A stretch of 64,000 nt of DNA from an uncultured Hyphomonas sp. (GCF_963678875.1 NZ_OY787456.1:62001-126000); one strand, 5' to 3'; shown: positions 22,923-32,029, numbered from the stretch's first letter. The notes: a model not told the origin generated them from the letters alone. Numbers and translations: made by a program.

Positions 22923-23927
22923 ATGACCCCCTCACGCACAGCCCTTGTCCTCGGCGCCACGGGCGGGGCCGGGTATGAAATCGCCGAAGCCCTCCACCGC
23001 CGTGGCTGGCAGATCAGGGCGCTGAGCCGCCGGCCGGATTATGGCCGGACGCTGCTGCCTTATGCCGACTGGCTGCCGGGGGATGCGATGCTCGCCGGTG
23101 ATGTGGCCGATGCCGCGATCAATGCCCACCTCATCGTTCATGCGGTGAACCCGCCGGGCTACCGCAACTGGCGCGGCCTCGCCCTGCCGATGCTGGACAA
23201 CACAATCGCCGCGGCGAAGGCCACGGGTTCGCGGATCATGTTTCCGGGCACGGTCTATAATTACGGGCCGGATGCCTTCCCCCTCCTGAAAGAAGCCGAC
23301 CCCCAGAACCCGCATACCCGCAAGGGCGCCATCCGGGTGGAGATGGAAGAGCGCCTGCAACAGGCTGCGGGGCAGGGCGTGCGCGTGCTGATCGTGCGAG
23401 CGGGTGATTTCTTCGGGCCGCACAGCACGGGAAACTCCTGGTTCTCCGAGGGGCTTGTGAAGCCAGGCAAGCCGGTGAAATCCGTCACCTGGCCTGGCCG
23501 TAAAGGCGTGGGCCATGCCTGGGCTTACTTGCCGGATTATGGCGAAGCCGTTGCCCGGCTCGTCGGCAAGGACGCTGAACTGTCCGCGTTCGAGGCGTTC
23601 CATTTCGAAGGCCACTGGTTCGAGGATGGACGGGAATTTGCCGACGAGATCCGCCGCGTGGCCGGGACGCCGGATGCACCGGTCCGTCGCTTTCCGTGGG
23701 CCGTCGTGCAGGCGCTGTCGCCCTTCGTGCGCCTGTTCCGGGAACTGTCGGAAATGAAATACCTCTGGGACGTTCCGGTGCAGCTCGACAATCGCAAACT
23801 GGTCCAATGCCTTGGCGAGGAACCGCACACGCCCCTGCGCGCGGCGCTGTTTAAGACACTGGAAGCGATGGACTGCCTGCCGGGCACGGCCCTGTCCGAA
23901 AGGGGATTCAACTTAAGGGATTGTTGA
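22923..23927 (+). CDS. NAD(P)-dependent epimerase/dehydratase-like (extended SDR)
   Basis: A 334-residue extended short-chain dehydrogenase/reductase. LVLGATGGAGYEIAEALHRRGWQIRALSRRP is the Rossmann dinucleotide-binding segment; MFPGTVYNYGPD carries the catalytic Tyr region. RVEMEERLQQA stands where the YxxxK Lys helix usually lies, so the classic K is not obvious. RVLIVRAGDFFGPHSTGNSW is typical of the SDR-a5 group. It has AAGGAG eight bases before the ATG. It is divergent from the LysR gene and probably its target. The substrate is unknown. Confidence 0.85.
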   Translation: MTPSRTALVLGATGGAGYEIAEALHRRGWQIRALSRRPDYGRTLLPYADWLPGDAMLAGDVADAAINAHLIVHAVNPPGYRNWRGLALPMLDNTIAAAKATGSRIMFPGTVYNYGPDAFPLLKEADPQNPHTRKGAIRVEMEERLQQAAGQGVRVLIVRAGDFFGPHSTGNSWFSEGLVKPGKPVKSVTWPGRKGVGHAWAYLPDYGEAVARLVGKDAELSAFEAFHFEGHWFEDGREFADEIRRVAGTPDAPVRRFPWAVVQALSPFVRLFRELSEMKYLWDVPVQLDNRKLVQCLGEEPHTPLRAALFKTLEAMDCLPGTALSERGFNLRDC

Positions 23928-23967
23928 GGCCTGTGTGTTTTTCTCCCTCGCGTGGGGAGTACCGGAA

Positions 23968-25962
23968 ATGACAAGCGGCAACGGCAAAATTGAATTGCTG
24001 AAGGGGGCGCTGAACCTCCTGCCCAATCCCGTTTTTATCAAGAATTCCGACCATGTCTGGGTCGAGGTCAACGAGGCCTTCTGCCGGTTTGTCGGTTATT
24101 CGCGAGAAGAGCTGATCGGCCGGACAGACCGTCATTATTTTCCGGAAGCCCAGGCCGACATCTTCTGGGAGCGGGACGACCGCGTTCTGCAGTCACGCAG
24201 CAGCGCTGTGAACACGGAGCAGCACACCAATGCAGCCGGGGACCTGCGCTGGATGGAGGTGACGAAATCCTGCTTTGAGGATACCGCCGGGAACGCCTTC
24301 ATCGTGGGTATCCTGACGGATGTGACGGAGCAGAAAAAGCACGAGAAAGCGCTGGAAGAGGCCCGGCAGACAGCGCTCACTGCGTCGAGGTCCAAAACGG
24401 AATTCCTGGCAAATATGAGCCATGAAATCCGTACACCCATGAATGGCGTGATCGGTATGTCGCAAGTGCTGCGGCGGACCTCTCTGGACACGGAGCAGGC
24501 GGAAATTGTCGATATGATCGAACGCTCCGGCGAGGCGCTGCTAACGGTCATCAACGATATTCTCGACTTCTCGAAGATCGAGTCCGGCAAACTGGCGATG
24601 GAGGCGGAACCGTTTTCGCTGTCCGGCGTGCTGGACGATGTCGCCGCCCTGCTGGGATCCGGCGCGAACGAGAAGGGGATCGAGCTGATCACCGATATCT
24701 CGCGCGACGTGCCGGATGAAGTGGTTGGCGATGCGGGCCGCATCCGCCAGATCCTGACAAATCTTGTCGGCAATGCGATCAAGTTCACGACCGAAGGCCA
24801 TGTCCTGGTTCGTATCGCAGGATCGGGGGAGAATGGCTTCGCGCATCTCTCGATCACGGTCGACGATACGGGCATCGGCATTCCGCAAGACAAGCTGGAA
24901 ACCGTTTTCCACCAGTTTGAGCAGGCAGATGCGTCCACCACGCGCCGCTTTGGCGGCACCGGCCTTGGCCTCTCGATCTGCCGCAGCCTGGTCGAGGCGA
25001 TGGCGGGATGCATTGACGCGACCTCGACGGCTGGCGCCGGGTCCACGTTCCGGGTCGAGTTGACGTTGCCGATTGCCGATGACGCGCCGCGCCTCTTCCT
25101 GGAGCCGATGGAACGGCCGGACCTTCGCGGGATCCGCGCGCTGGTCATCGATGACATTTCCCTGAATTGCCGGATCTCGGCCAGCCAGCTGGCTCTCTAC
25201 GGCATCCGGTCGGACCATGAGACGGACCCGCGGCAAGGCCTGCGCCGTCTCGCCGAGGCCCATAATCGCCGCGCGCCCTATGATCTGCTGGTGCTGGACT
25301 ACCAGATGCCGGACACCGATGGCCTGCGGGTCGCCCGGATGATCCGGGCGAAACCGGCCTTCAACCGGTTGAAGATCGTTGTCGTCTCCTCGGTCGATTC
25401 CCCGGACGTCAAAGAGGCCTTCCTGAAGGCCGGGGCCAATGCGTTCCTGCTCAAGCCTCTGCGCAGCGGGGAGCTTGGAGACGCGGTCAGTGCTGTCATC
25501 GGCAAGGTCCGGCCTGCGCCGGTGAAGGCACCGAAGCCCCAGCGCCCGGTCAATGCTGCGCCGGTCCGGGCGGGCCGCATCCTGCTTGCGGAAGATAATG
25601 AGGTGAACCAGCAGGTGATGGCAGGCCTGCTCAATGGCTCCGGTTATGAACTGCATTTTGCGGCGAACGGGCAGATCGCGGTCGACCTGTTCCGCCAGAA
25701 TGCCTACGCCCTTGTGCTCATGGACATTTCCATGCCGGTGATGGATGGCCTTGCCGCCACGCGGGTGATCCGCGATTTCGAAGCCTCCGGCGGCCGGGCG
25801 CCGACGCCGGTAATCGCCGTGACGGCCCACGCCATGGCCGAGGAACGGCAGGACTTTCTCTCCCGCGGGGTGGATGCGGTGCTGACCAAGCCGGTCGACA
25901 AGGCCGAATTGCTCGAAGTGGTGCGGGAATGGACCTCGCATCCGGCGCGCCGGGTCGCCTGA
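23968..25962 (+). CDS. Hybrid sensor histidine kinase with two receiver domains
   Basis: A 664-residue cytoplasmic kinase. Order: PAS domain (about residues 10-125; LNLLPNPVFIKNSDHVWVEVNEAFCRF), HisKA with His152 in EFLANMSHEIRTPMNG, HATPase with N, G1 and G2 boxes (DDTGIGIP, RRFGGTGLGLSIC), receiver 1 (VIDDISLN, phospho-Asp444 in VLDYQMPDTDG) and receiver 2 (LAEDNEVNQQVM, Asp586 in LMDISMPVMDG). There is no membrane segment, output domain or neighbouring regulator, so phosphotransfer goes to an unlinked protein. Start at 23968 has GGGGAG before it. The stimulus is unknown, likely a cytosolic ligand or redox state of the PAS domain. Confidence 0.95.
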   Translation: MTSGNGKIELLKGALNLLPNPVFIKNSDHVWVEVNEAFCRFVGYSREELIGRTDRHYFPEAQADIFWERDDRVLQSRSSAVNTEQHTNAAGDLRWMEVTKSCFEDTAGNAFIVGILTDVTEQKKHEKALEEARQTALTASRSKTEFLANMSHEIRTPMNGVIGMSQVLRRTSLDTEQAEIVDMIERSGEALLTVINDILDFSKIESGKLAMEAEPFSLSGVLDDVAALLGSGANEKGIELITDISRDVPDEVVGDAGRIRQILTNLVGNAIKFTTEGHVLVRIAGSGENGFAHLSITVDDTGIGIPQDKLETVFHQFEQADASTTRRFGGTGLGLSICRSLVEAMAGCIDATSTAGAGSTFRVELTLPIADDAPRLFLEPMERPDLRGIRALVIDDISLNCRISASQLALYGIRSDHETDPRQGLRRLAEAHNRRAPYDLLVLDYQMPDTDGLRVARMIRAKPAFNRLKIVVVSSVDSPDVKEAFLKAGANAFLLKPLRSGELGDAVSAVIGKVRPAPVKAPKPQRPVNAAPVRAGRILLAEDNEVNQQVMAGLLNGSGYELHFAANGQIAVDLFRQNAYALVLMDISMPVMDGLAATRVIRDFEASGGRAPTPVIAVTAHAMAEERQDFLSRGVDAVLTKPVDKAELLEVVREWTSHPARRVA

Positions 25963-26017
25963 ACTGCCATCTGACACATTGACGCGATGCCGCGTGTGTT
26001 GCACGAGACGCGCTGGC

Positions 26018-26042
26018 TTGCGCATTTCAGCGCAATATTTTT
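26018..26042 (+). terminator. Probable terminator after the hybrid kinase
   Basis: A 6-bp stem (26018-26023 with 26030-26035, loop ATTTCA) followed by TATTTTT, 55 bases past the kinase stop and 24 bases before leuC. Confidence 0.55.
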
Positions 26043-26066
26043 CTACAGGCAGGGAATTTTCGGCCC

Positions 26067-27464
26067 ATGGCAGGCAAGACACTCTACGACAAGATCTGGG
26101 ATGCGCATCTGGTGCACACCGATGAGGCGTCGGGAGAGAGCCTACTTTATATCGATCTGCACCTGATCCATGAGGTGACCACGCCGCAGGCCTTTGCCGG
26201 CCTGAAAGCGGCGGGCCGCGGCGTGCGCCGGCCGGACCTGACGCTCGCCACGCCGGACCACAACACGCCAACCGAGAACCAGGCCGCGGGCCTTGCCGGG
26301 GTCAAGGATCCGGAAGCGCGCAACCAGCTCGAAACGCTGATGCGCAATGTGGAAGAGTACAAGATCGAGATCTTCCCGATGGGCGATATCCGCAATGGTA
26401 TTGTCCATGTGATCGGGCCGGAGCAGGGGCGTACCCAGCCGGGGATGACCATCGTCTGCGGTGACAGCCATACGTCCACGCACGGCGCATTCGGCGCGCT
26501 GGCGCACGGCATCGGCACGTCCGAAGTGGAGCATGTCCTGGCGACGCAAACGCTTCGTGCCCGGAAGATGCAGAACATGGCGATTGAGGTGACCGGCAAG
26601 CTGAATCCGGGCGTCACGGCCAAGGATCTCGCCCTGCACATCATTGCCAAGATCGGCACGGCCGGCGGCACGGGCTGCGTGATGGAATATCGCGGTGAAG
26701 CGATCCGGGACCTCACCATGGAAGGGCGCATGACACTGTGCAACCTGTCCATCGAGGGTGGCGCGCGTGCAGGCCTCGTCGCGCCGGACGAGAAGACATT
26801 CGCCTACATCAAGGGCCGTCCGTCTGCGCCGAAGGCCGGGGCATGGGATGTGGCCGAAAGCTACTGGAAGACGCTCTACACGGATGAAGGCGCCGTGTTC
26901 GACCATGTCGTCGAAATCAATGCCGAAGACGTGGAACCGACCGTGACCTGGGGCACCAGCCCGGAGCAGGGCATCCCGGTCTCCGGCATTATTCCGAAGC
27001 CGGAAGACTTTACCGATCCGGTGAAAGCCGCCGCCTGCGAGCGGGCACTGGCCTATATGGGCCTCGAGGGCGGCGCGCCGATTGCCGGCACGCCGGTCCA
27101 GCGCGTGTTTATCGGCTCCTGCACCAACAGCCGGATCGAAGACATCCGCGCCGCCGTGGAAGTCGCGCGCGGGAACAAGGTGGCCGACGGTGTGCGTGCC
27201 ATGGTCGTGCCGGGCTCCGGCCTCGTCCGGGCGCAGGCGGAAGAAGAAGGGCTCGACCAGATCCTGATCGAAGCCGGCTTTGAATGGCGCGAGCCGGGCT
27301 GCTCCATGTGCCTCGGCATGAACCCAGACATTCTGTCACCGGGCGAACGCTGCGCCTCCACATCGAACCGGAACTTCGAAGGCCGTCAGGGCCGCGGCGG
27401 CCGCACCCATCTGATGAGCCCGGCCCTCGCCGCGAAAGCCGCCATCACGGGTGTGATCGGCTAG
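26067..27464 (+). CDS. leuC: 3-isopropylmalate dehydratase large subunit
   Basis: A 465-residue aconitase-fold enzyme for leucine synthesis; it isomerises 2- to 3-isopropylmalate together with LeuD. Three iron-sulfur ligands are visible: Cys352 (GSCTNSR), Cys412 and Cys415 (GCSMC). The opening GKTLYDKIWDAHLVH and VCGDSHTSTHGAFGALAHGIGTSEVEHVLATQ are family signatures. The small subunit leuD is 2.8 kb away at 30281 instead of adjacent. The stop overlaps the convergent DUF2834 gene by four bases. Confidence 0.98.
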   Translation: MAGKTLYDKIWDAHLVHTDEASGESLLYIDLHLIHEVTTPQAFAGLKAAGRGVRRPDLTLATPDHNTPTENQAAGLAGVKDPEARNQLETLMRNVEEYKIEIFPMGDIRNGIVHVIGPEQGRTQPGMTIVCGDSHTSTHGAFGALAHGIGTSEVEHVLATQTLRARKMQNMAIEVTGKLNPGVTAKDLALHIIAKIGTAGGTGCVMEYRGEAIRDLTMEGRMTLCNLSIEGGARAGLVAPDEKTFAYIKGRPSAPKAGAWDVAESYWKTLYTDEGAVFDHVVEINAEDVEPTVTWGTSPEQGIPVSGIIPKPEDFTDPVKAAACERALAYMGLEGGAPIAGTPVQRVFIGSCTNSRIEDIRAAVEVARGNKVADGVRAMVVPGSGLVRAQAEEEGLDQILIEAGFEWREPGCSMCLGMNPDILSPGERCASTSNRNFEGRQGRGGRTHLMSPALAAKAAITGVIG

Positions 27465-27784
27465 TCGGCACTGAGTGCCCGTTCGCGCAGCGCCAGAAAC
27501 ACCGGCAGGCCGAACGACACGCCGACGCTGAACGTACACGCAATCGGCAGCCAGAGATGGCGAAGGCCAATGCGCCTGCCTTCGATCAGGATGAAGACGG
27601 TCAGCACGACAGCTGAGACGATCACGTCCCAGCCGAAGAAGCCGCCGATCCGCGTCGCGAAAAGGTCGGCGATAAAGCGAGGCACATCCAGCCCGTGTTC
27701 CATGAACCAGGGCAGGAATTGCGACAGCGGTAACGCTGCCCCTGCAATGGCGAGCAGGGCGTAGACAAGAACGGCCGGCTTCAT
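27461..27784 (-). CDS. DUF2834 small membrane protein
   Basis: A 107-residue protein of the DUF2834 family with three hydrophobic segments: VLVYALLAIAGAALPLSQF, GWDVIVSAVVLTVFIL and LPIACTFSVGVSFGLPVFLAL. The LPLSQFLPWFMEHGLDVPRFIADLFA region is the conserved one. Function is unknown. Its stop overlaps that of leuC by four bases and it is divergent from cysK. Confidence 0.75.
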   Translation of the reverse strand: MKPAVLVYALLAIAGAALPLSQFLPWFMEHGLDVPRFIADLFATRIGGFFGWDVIVSAVVLTVFILIEGRRIGLRHLWLPIACTFSVGVSFGLPVFLALRERALSAD

Positions 27785-27939
27785 GGTCTCTCCAATGTGA
27801 CGGGGGTGGGAAACAGGGCTGTTATAGCCCGGATAGGCCCGCTGTCTTTGATCGCGAACGCGATTTCTTAAACCGAGCTTTCAGTTGCTTCTGTGTGGCG
27901 GGGGGCGGATAGTCCCGCAAAACCGAAATGGAGGACGTG

Positions 27940-28926
27940 ATGGCTGGAACTGTGAAACTGCCGGGTGGCGTAACGCTGGATGGCCCGCGCGGGCGTACTT
28001 ATGCGTCCATTCTGGAAACTGTCGGCGCGACACCGCTGGTGGCGGCACCGAAATTCTCGGCGGAAACAGGGATCAAGGCCAACCTCTTGTTCAAATGCGA
28101 ATTCTTCAATCCGCTGGCCAGCGTGAAGGACCGGATCGGCCTGAACATGATCCTGGAACTGGAGGCGGCCGGAAAGATCACACCCGGGAAATCCGTGCTG
28201 GTCGAACCGACATCCGGCAACACAGGGATCGGCCTCGCCTTCGTGGCGGCAAACCGCGGCTACCGCCTGATCCTGACCATGCCGGAATCCATGTCGATCG
28301 AGCGCCGCCGCATGCTGGCCTTCCTCGGCGCGGAACTCGAACTGACGCCGAAAGAGAAGGGCGTGAACGGCGCCATCGCGAAGGCAGAGGAACTGGTCGC
28401 CTCCATCCCCGGCGCGATCATGCCCAGTCAGTTCGACAATCCGACCAATCCGGCCATTCATGAGAAGACGACCGCGGAGGAAATCTGGGCGGATACGGAC
28501 GGCGCCGTCGACGCGATGATCTCCGGCATTGGCACCGGCGGCACGATGACGGGCTGCGCCCGCGTCCTGAAGGCAAAGAAGCCGGGCCTGAAAATGTTCG
28601 CCGTCGAGCCGGAAGACAGCCCGGTCCTTTCGGGGGGTGAGCCCGGACCGCACATGATCCAGGGCATCGGCGCAGGCTTCGTTCCCGGCAATGCCGATAC
28701 TAGCCTGATCGATGAAGTCGTGCAGGTTTCCAATGCCGATGCGATGGCCAATGCGCGGAAGCTGGCGAAGCTGGAAGGCATTCCGGGCGGCATCTCGTCC
28801 GGGGCGGCGGCGACGGCAGCCATCAAGGTTGGCACCCGGGACGACATGGCAGGCAAGACGCTGGTTGTGATCCTGCCCAGCTTTGCGGAACGTTACGTCT
28901 CGACGGCCCTGTTCGAAGGGCTGTAA
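27940..28926 (+). CDS. cysK: Cysteine synthase A (O-acetylserine sulfhydrylase)
   Basis: A 328-residue fold-II PLP enzyme converting O-acetylserine and sulfide to cysteine. The PLP lysine is Lys63 in FFNPLASVKDRIG; PTSGNTGIGLAF is the substrate loop and GIGTGGTMTGCARVL the phosphate-binding glycine loop. GGISSGAAATAAIKV near the end is also typical. Start at 27940 has GGAGG five bases upstream. A palindrome (ATCGCG-AA-CGCGAT, 27851-27864) lies in the leader and could be a regulator site. Confidence 0.96.
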   Translation: MAGTVKLPGGVTLDGPRGRTYASILETVGATPLVAAPKFSAETGIKANLLFKCEFFNPLASVKDRIGLNMILELEAAGKITPGKSVLVEPTSGNTGIGLAFVAANRGYRLILTMPESMSIERRRMLAFLGAELELTPKEKGVNGAIAKAEELVASIPGAIMPSQFDNPTNPAIHEKTTAEEIWADTDGAVDAMISGIGTGGTMTGCARVLKAKKPGLKMFAVEPEDSPVLSGGEPGPHMIQGIGAGFVPGNADTSLIDEVVQVSNADAMANARKLAKLEGIPGGISSGAAATAAIKVGTRDDMAGKTLVVILPSFAERYVSTALFEGL

Positions 28927-28936
28927 GCCTGACAGC

Positions 28937-29419
28937 GTGATCGCGCTTCATACCATCGCCCTGTTCGTCCTCGGTCTCGTCATGCTGGCGATGGCCACAG
29001 GGCTGGACGCCATGATCCGGCTGAATGTGTCCGGCTGGGTACAGCTACTCGTGGCCGGGTTCGGCGTCTATCTCGTGATCATGGCGTGGTTTTCCCTGCG
29101 GTTCGACCGGCGCCGGGCGCATGTCCTCGAAACCGGCACGCCGCAGCCGGTACAGTTCGAGATCAACCGGACCTCGGACGGGGAATCGGCAGCCTTCCTT
29201 GCGGAAGTGAAAATCGGTGAAGACGTCTGGATCACGCCGCTGCGCATCTCGCGCCGGGTGCGGAAGTTGCGCAAGCAAGGTGAACTGGAGGGCGAGGCCT
29301 GGCTCGACGGGGAAGGGCGTCTCGTCGCGCTCGCCTATGAGGGCGAACAGTTCCGCGTCATGCCGTTTCCGCGCCGCAAGCGCTTTGGAAGAAAAGACAG
29401 GAAGAAGAAAAAGACATGA
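28937..29419 (+). CDS. Two-pass membrane protein of unknown function
   Basis: A 160-residue protein with two N-terminal membrane segments (LHTIALFVLGLVMLAMATGL and VQLLVAGFGVYLVIMAWFSL) and a basic cytosolic part ending in a Lys/Arg-rich stretch (RRKRFGRKDRKKKKT). The domain between has FEINRTSDGESAAFLAEVKIGEDVWITPLRISRRVRKL, which looks like a small beta-rich fold. I do not recognise the family. The GTG start at 28937 lies 11 bases after cysK, and the stop overlaps the next gene by four bases (ATGA), so it is in one operon with cysK and the VOC gene. Confidence 0.6.
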   Translation: MIALHTIALFVLGLVMLAMATGLDAMIRLNVSGWVQLLVAGFGVYLVIMAWFSLRFDRRRAHVLETGTPQPVQFEINRTSDGESAAFLAEVKIGEDVWITPLRISRRVRKLRKQGELEGEAWLDGEGRLVALAYEGEQFRVMPFPRRKRFGRKDRKKKKT

Positions 29420-30270
29420 GCCAGCTCGTCACCGGCCTCGACCATATTGTGCTGGTCGTACCAGAAATTGAATCCGGCACGGCGGTGTATCAAAGCCTGC
29501 TTGGCCGTCCGCCGGTCTGGCGTGCGGAGGCCGAAGGCGGCGCCGCGACGGCGATTTTCAGGGTTGCGAACACCAGTCTCGAACTGATGGCGCCTGCGGG
29601 GGAAGGGCCTGTGGCCGACCGGCTGCGGGAGATGATCGAGGCGGAAGGTCCGGGCCTCAAGACGCTGGCCTTCGGCACGGCGGATATAGAGACAACCCAT
29701 CACAAGCTGACCCGCCGGGGCATGCTGCCGTCAGACGTGGTGCCGGGTGAGAGCACGAACACGCTGGATGGGTCCGCCCGCCGTTGGAAGCGCTTCCGTT
29801 GCGCGGACGAGCAAACGGCCGGGGTGAAGACGTTCCTGATCCAGCCGGAAACGCCTTTGCCGCCGCAGGACACTCCCGCCGGCGCCGTAACTTCGCTGGA
29901 CCATATTGTCATCGACACGCCAAATCCGGACCGGGCCCTCGGCCTTTATGGTGCGCGGCTGGGGCTGGACCTCGCGCTCGACCGGAACGCGCCGCAATGG
30001 AAGACGCGTTTCCTGTTCTTTCGCACCGGCGGGCTGACGTTTGAGGTGATCCACCGGCTGGGCGAGACGCATGATCCGGCCGGGCCGGACCGGATCTGGG
30101 GCCTGACCTGGGAAGTTGCTGACCTGCCTGCAGCGCATGGGCGGCTCACCGATGCAGGCTTCAACGTCTCCGAACTGCGCAAGGGCCGCAAACCCGGCTC
30201 CAGCGTCTTCACCGTACGCGATGGCACGATGGGCGTTCCGACACTTTTCATTGCGCATGAGCCGAAGTAA
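29416..30270 (+). CDS. VOC family protein, two glyoxalase-like modules
   Basis: A 284-residue protein with two vicinal-oxygen-chelate domains: GLDHIVLVVPEIESGTAVYQSLLGRPPVW (residues 7-120) and SLDHIVIDTPNPDRALGLYGARLGLDL (about 158-280). The metal-binding His of each first strand (LDH) is present. It resembles the glyoxalase-like PF13468/PF00903 enzymes, which isomerise, epimerise or cleave small molecules; the substrate is unknown. It overlaps the membrane gene upstream by four bases and is followed by leuD 10 bases later. Confidence 0.82.
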   Translation: MSQLVTGLDHIVLVVPEIESGTAVYQSLLGRPPVWRAEAEGGAATAIFRVANTSLELMAPAGEGPVADRLREMIEAEGPGLKTLAFGTADIETTHHKLTRRGMLPSDVVPGESTNTLDGSARRWKRFRCADEQTAGVKTFLIQPETPLPPQDTPAGAVTSLDHIVIDTPNPDRALGLYGARLGLDLALDRNAPQWKTRFLFFRTGGLTFEVIHRLGETHDPAGPDRIWGLTWEVADLPAAHGRLTDAGFNVSELRKGRKPGSSVFTVRDGTMGVPTLFIAHEPK

Positions 30271-30280
30271 GAACGCCGCC

Positions 30281-30910
30281 ATGACACCGTTTACTGAAAT
30301 CACCGGAACCGCCGCGCCGCTGCTCGAAAAGGGCAAGCCCATGTCCAATGTCGACACGGACATGATCATCCCGAAACAGTTCCTGAAGACGACCGAGCGG
30401 ACCGGCCTGTCGAAAGGCCTGTTCTACGAGCTGAAAACGCTGGCGGACGGTTCATCGAACCCGGACTTTGTGCTGAACAAGCCGGAGTTTTCGAAGGCGG
30501 ACATCCTGATTGCCGGCGAGAATTTCGGTTGCGGTTCCTCGCGGGAACACGCGCCATGGGCGCTGGCGGACCAGGGTATCTCGGTCATCATCGCGCCGAG
30601 CTTCGCCGACATCTTCCACAACAATTGCTACAAGAACGGCATCCTGCCCGTCCGCCTGCCGGTGGATGTGTGCGAGAAACTCGCGCGGCAGGCCGGCGGT
30701 TCGAACCATGTATTCTCGGTGAACCTCGAGACGCAGACGGTGACCGCGCCGGACGGTGAGGCCTACAATTTCGAAGTCGATCCGGGCCGCAAGTCGAACC
30801 TCCTGCAGGGTCTCGACGAGATCGGCGCCTCGCTGCAGGCTGAAAGTGACATCAACAGCTACGAGACGACCCGCAAGGTCTCCACTCCGTGGCTTGAGCC
30901 GGCGGGCTGA
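30281..30910 (+). CDS. leuD: 3-isopropylmalate dehydratase small subunit
   Basis: A 209-residue partner of LeuC in leucine synthesis. VDTDMIIPKQFLKTTERTGL, ILIAGENFGCGSSREHAPWAL and IIAPSFADIFHNNCYKNGILPV are the family motifs that complete the active site. The ATG at 30281 gives the usual length; an in-frame ATG at 30257 would overlap the VOC gene. The Shine-Dalgarno is weak. It is cotranscribed with the VOC gene upstream and with small genes downstream, and 2.8 kb from leuC. Confidence 0.96.
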   Translation: MTPFTEITGTAAPLLEKGKPMSNVDTDMIIPKQFLKTTERTGLSKGLFYELKTLADGSSNPDFVLNKPEFSKADILIAGENFGCGSSREHAPWALADQGISVIIAPSFADIFHNNCYKNGILPVRLPVDVCEKLARQAGGSNHVFSVNLETQTVTAPDGEAYNFEVDPGRKSNLLQGLDEIGASLQAESDINSYETTRKVSTPWLEPAG

Positions 30911-30941
30911 TCCCCGGCCGGCATTCGAAAAGGGAAACCCG

Positions 30942-31127
30942 ATGCCGGACAAACTGAAACCGATCCTGCTCGTCCTGGGCCTTGCCGGACTTGGCGCCTG
31001 TCACACAGATCCGTTTTCGATCAAGCCGGAAGTGAACGTGACCCTGCCGGAGAAGCCACCGGCAGATGCCGCCCCGTCCGAAGAGGATGATGCCTCCGGC
31101 ACGGAAGAAAGCGGCCCGGCCTCATGA
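30942..31127 (+). CDS. Small lipoprotein of unknown function
   Basis: A 61-residue protein: a lipoprotein signal with GLGAC (Cys20) and then only about 40 residues, rich in Pro, Glu, Asp and Ser (EKPPADAAPSEEDDASG). No fold can be seen. It overlaps the next gene by four bases (ATGA), which supports its being real and translated. It may be a short outer-membrane anchor. Confidence 0.6.
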   Translation: MPDKLKPILLVLGLAGLGACHTDPFSIKPEVNVTLPEKPPADAAPSEEDDASGTEESGPAS

Positions 31128-31420
31128 TTGTCATTGAGGGCACCGTGCGCGTTCCGCCGGAACGGATCGATGCTGCCCATCCGGCCATGGAAGCCATGAT
31201 CCGGGCCAGCCGCGCCGAGGCCGGATGTCTCGATTATGCCTATAGTATCGATGTTCTGGACCCGGGCCTTGTCCGCGTGACAGAGCGCTGGGAAAGCCGT
31301 GAAGCCTTGCAGGCGCATTTTGCCACGGCGCACATGGCGGAATGGCGCGCCGCTTTTTCAAGTCTCGGCGTCACCGGCCGATCTTTGCGGCTCTACGAGG
31401 CGGATCCTGAAACGATCTGA
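31124..31420 (+). CDS. ABM-fold putative quinol monooxygenase (second copy)
   Basis: A 98-residue antibiotic biosynthesis monooxygenase-like protein: MIVIEGTVRVPPERI, GCLDYAYSIDVLDPGLVRVTERWESREALQAHFATAHM. The layout matches the family and resembles the protein at 353-655. The substrate is unknown. It overlaps the small lipoprotein gene by four bases, so both follow leuD in one transcript. Confidence 0.85.
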   Translation: MIVIEGTVRVPPERIDAAHPAMEAMIRASRAEAGCLDYAYSIDVLDPGLVRVTERWESREALQAHFATAHMAEWRAAFSSLGVTGRSLRLYEADPETI

Positions 31421-31517
31421 GTTTGCGCTTTCTGATTGTATTCAAATGTGTTCTCAGTGCCATTGCGCCGGGGCCACGCAACCGCTAGGCATATCGTCCA
31501 ACAGTAAGGAATTTTGC

Positions 31518-31802
31518 ATGAAACGCATTCTCTGTCTCTCCGCGCTCGGTCTTGCTGCGCTTGCCACAGCCTGTGCAACTCCGGCTGCCGGCACCCAGAC
31601 GGCCGCTGCCAATGTCGGCCCAAATGGCGAACCGCTCGTCTGCCGCAGCATGCAAGTTACCGGCACCCGCTTTCCGCAAAAGGAATGCAAGACCGCAGAA
31701 GCCTGGGAGCAGTATGACGAGTACACCAAGGGCAATGCGAAGGAATCCACGGACAAGTTCCAGCGCCTGAACACCGGCTCTGCGACAGATGCCGGTGGCT
31801 GA
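31518..31802 (+). CDS. Small lipoprotein with conserved cysteine pair
   Basis: A 94-residue secreted lipoprotein: signal with LATAC (Cys19), an Ala-rich stretch and a short domain with PLVCRSMQVTGTRFPQKECKTAEAWEQYDE. The CRSMQVTGTRF and KECKTAEAW motif occurs in small sphingomonad/caulobacter-type secreted proteins; the cysteines may form a disulfide. TAAGGA precedes the ATG. It appears to have its own promoter because 97 bases separate it from the previous gene. Confidence 0.7.
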   Translation: MKRILCLSALGLAALATACATPAAGTQTAAANVGPNGEPLVCRSMQVTGTRFPQKECKTAEAWEQYDEYTKGNAKESTDKFQRLNTGSATDAGG

Positions 31803-32029
31803 TCGCTGAAAGACCGGACAAGCCGTGAAGCGAAGTTCAACGCGCTTTCCCGGCTTGTCCCGCGCCACCCGGTCGCGGCGCGTTCACAACCTGACCACAT
31901 GTCCACGCAAGCAGCCTGGTCGTTCCTGACCGCGCAGGCAATTGGCCTGCGTCAAAAACCATGGGTGACATGGCCACGCGGGAGCGGTACATGCCGCCCA
32001 TCCTTATTGCGTAGTAGACAGGCCAGACC

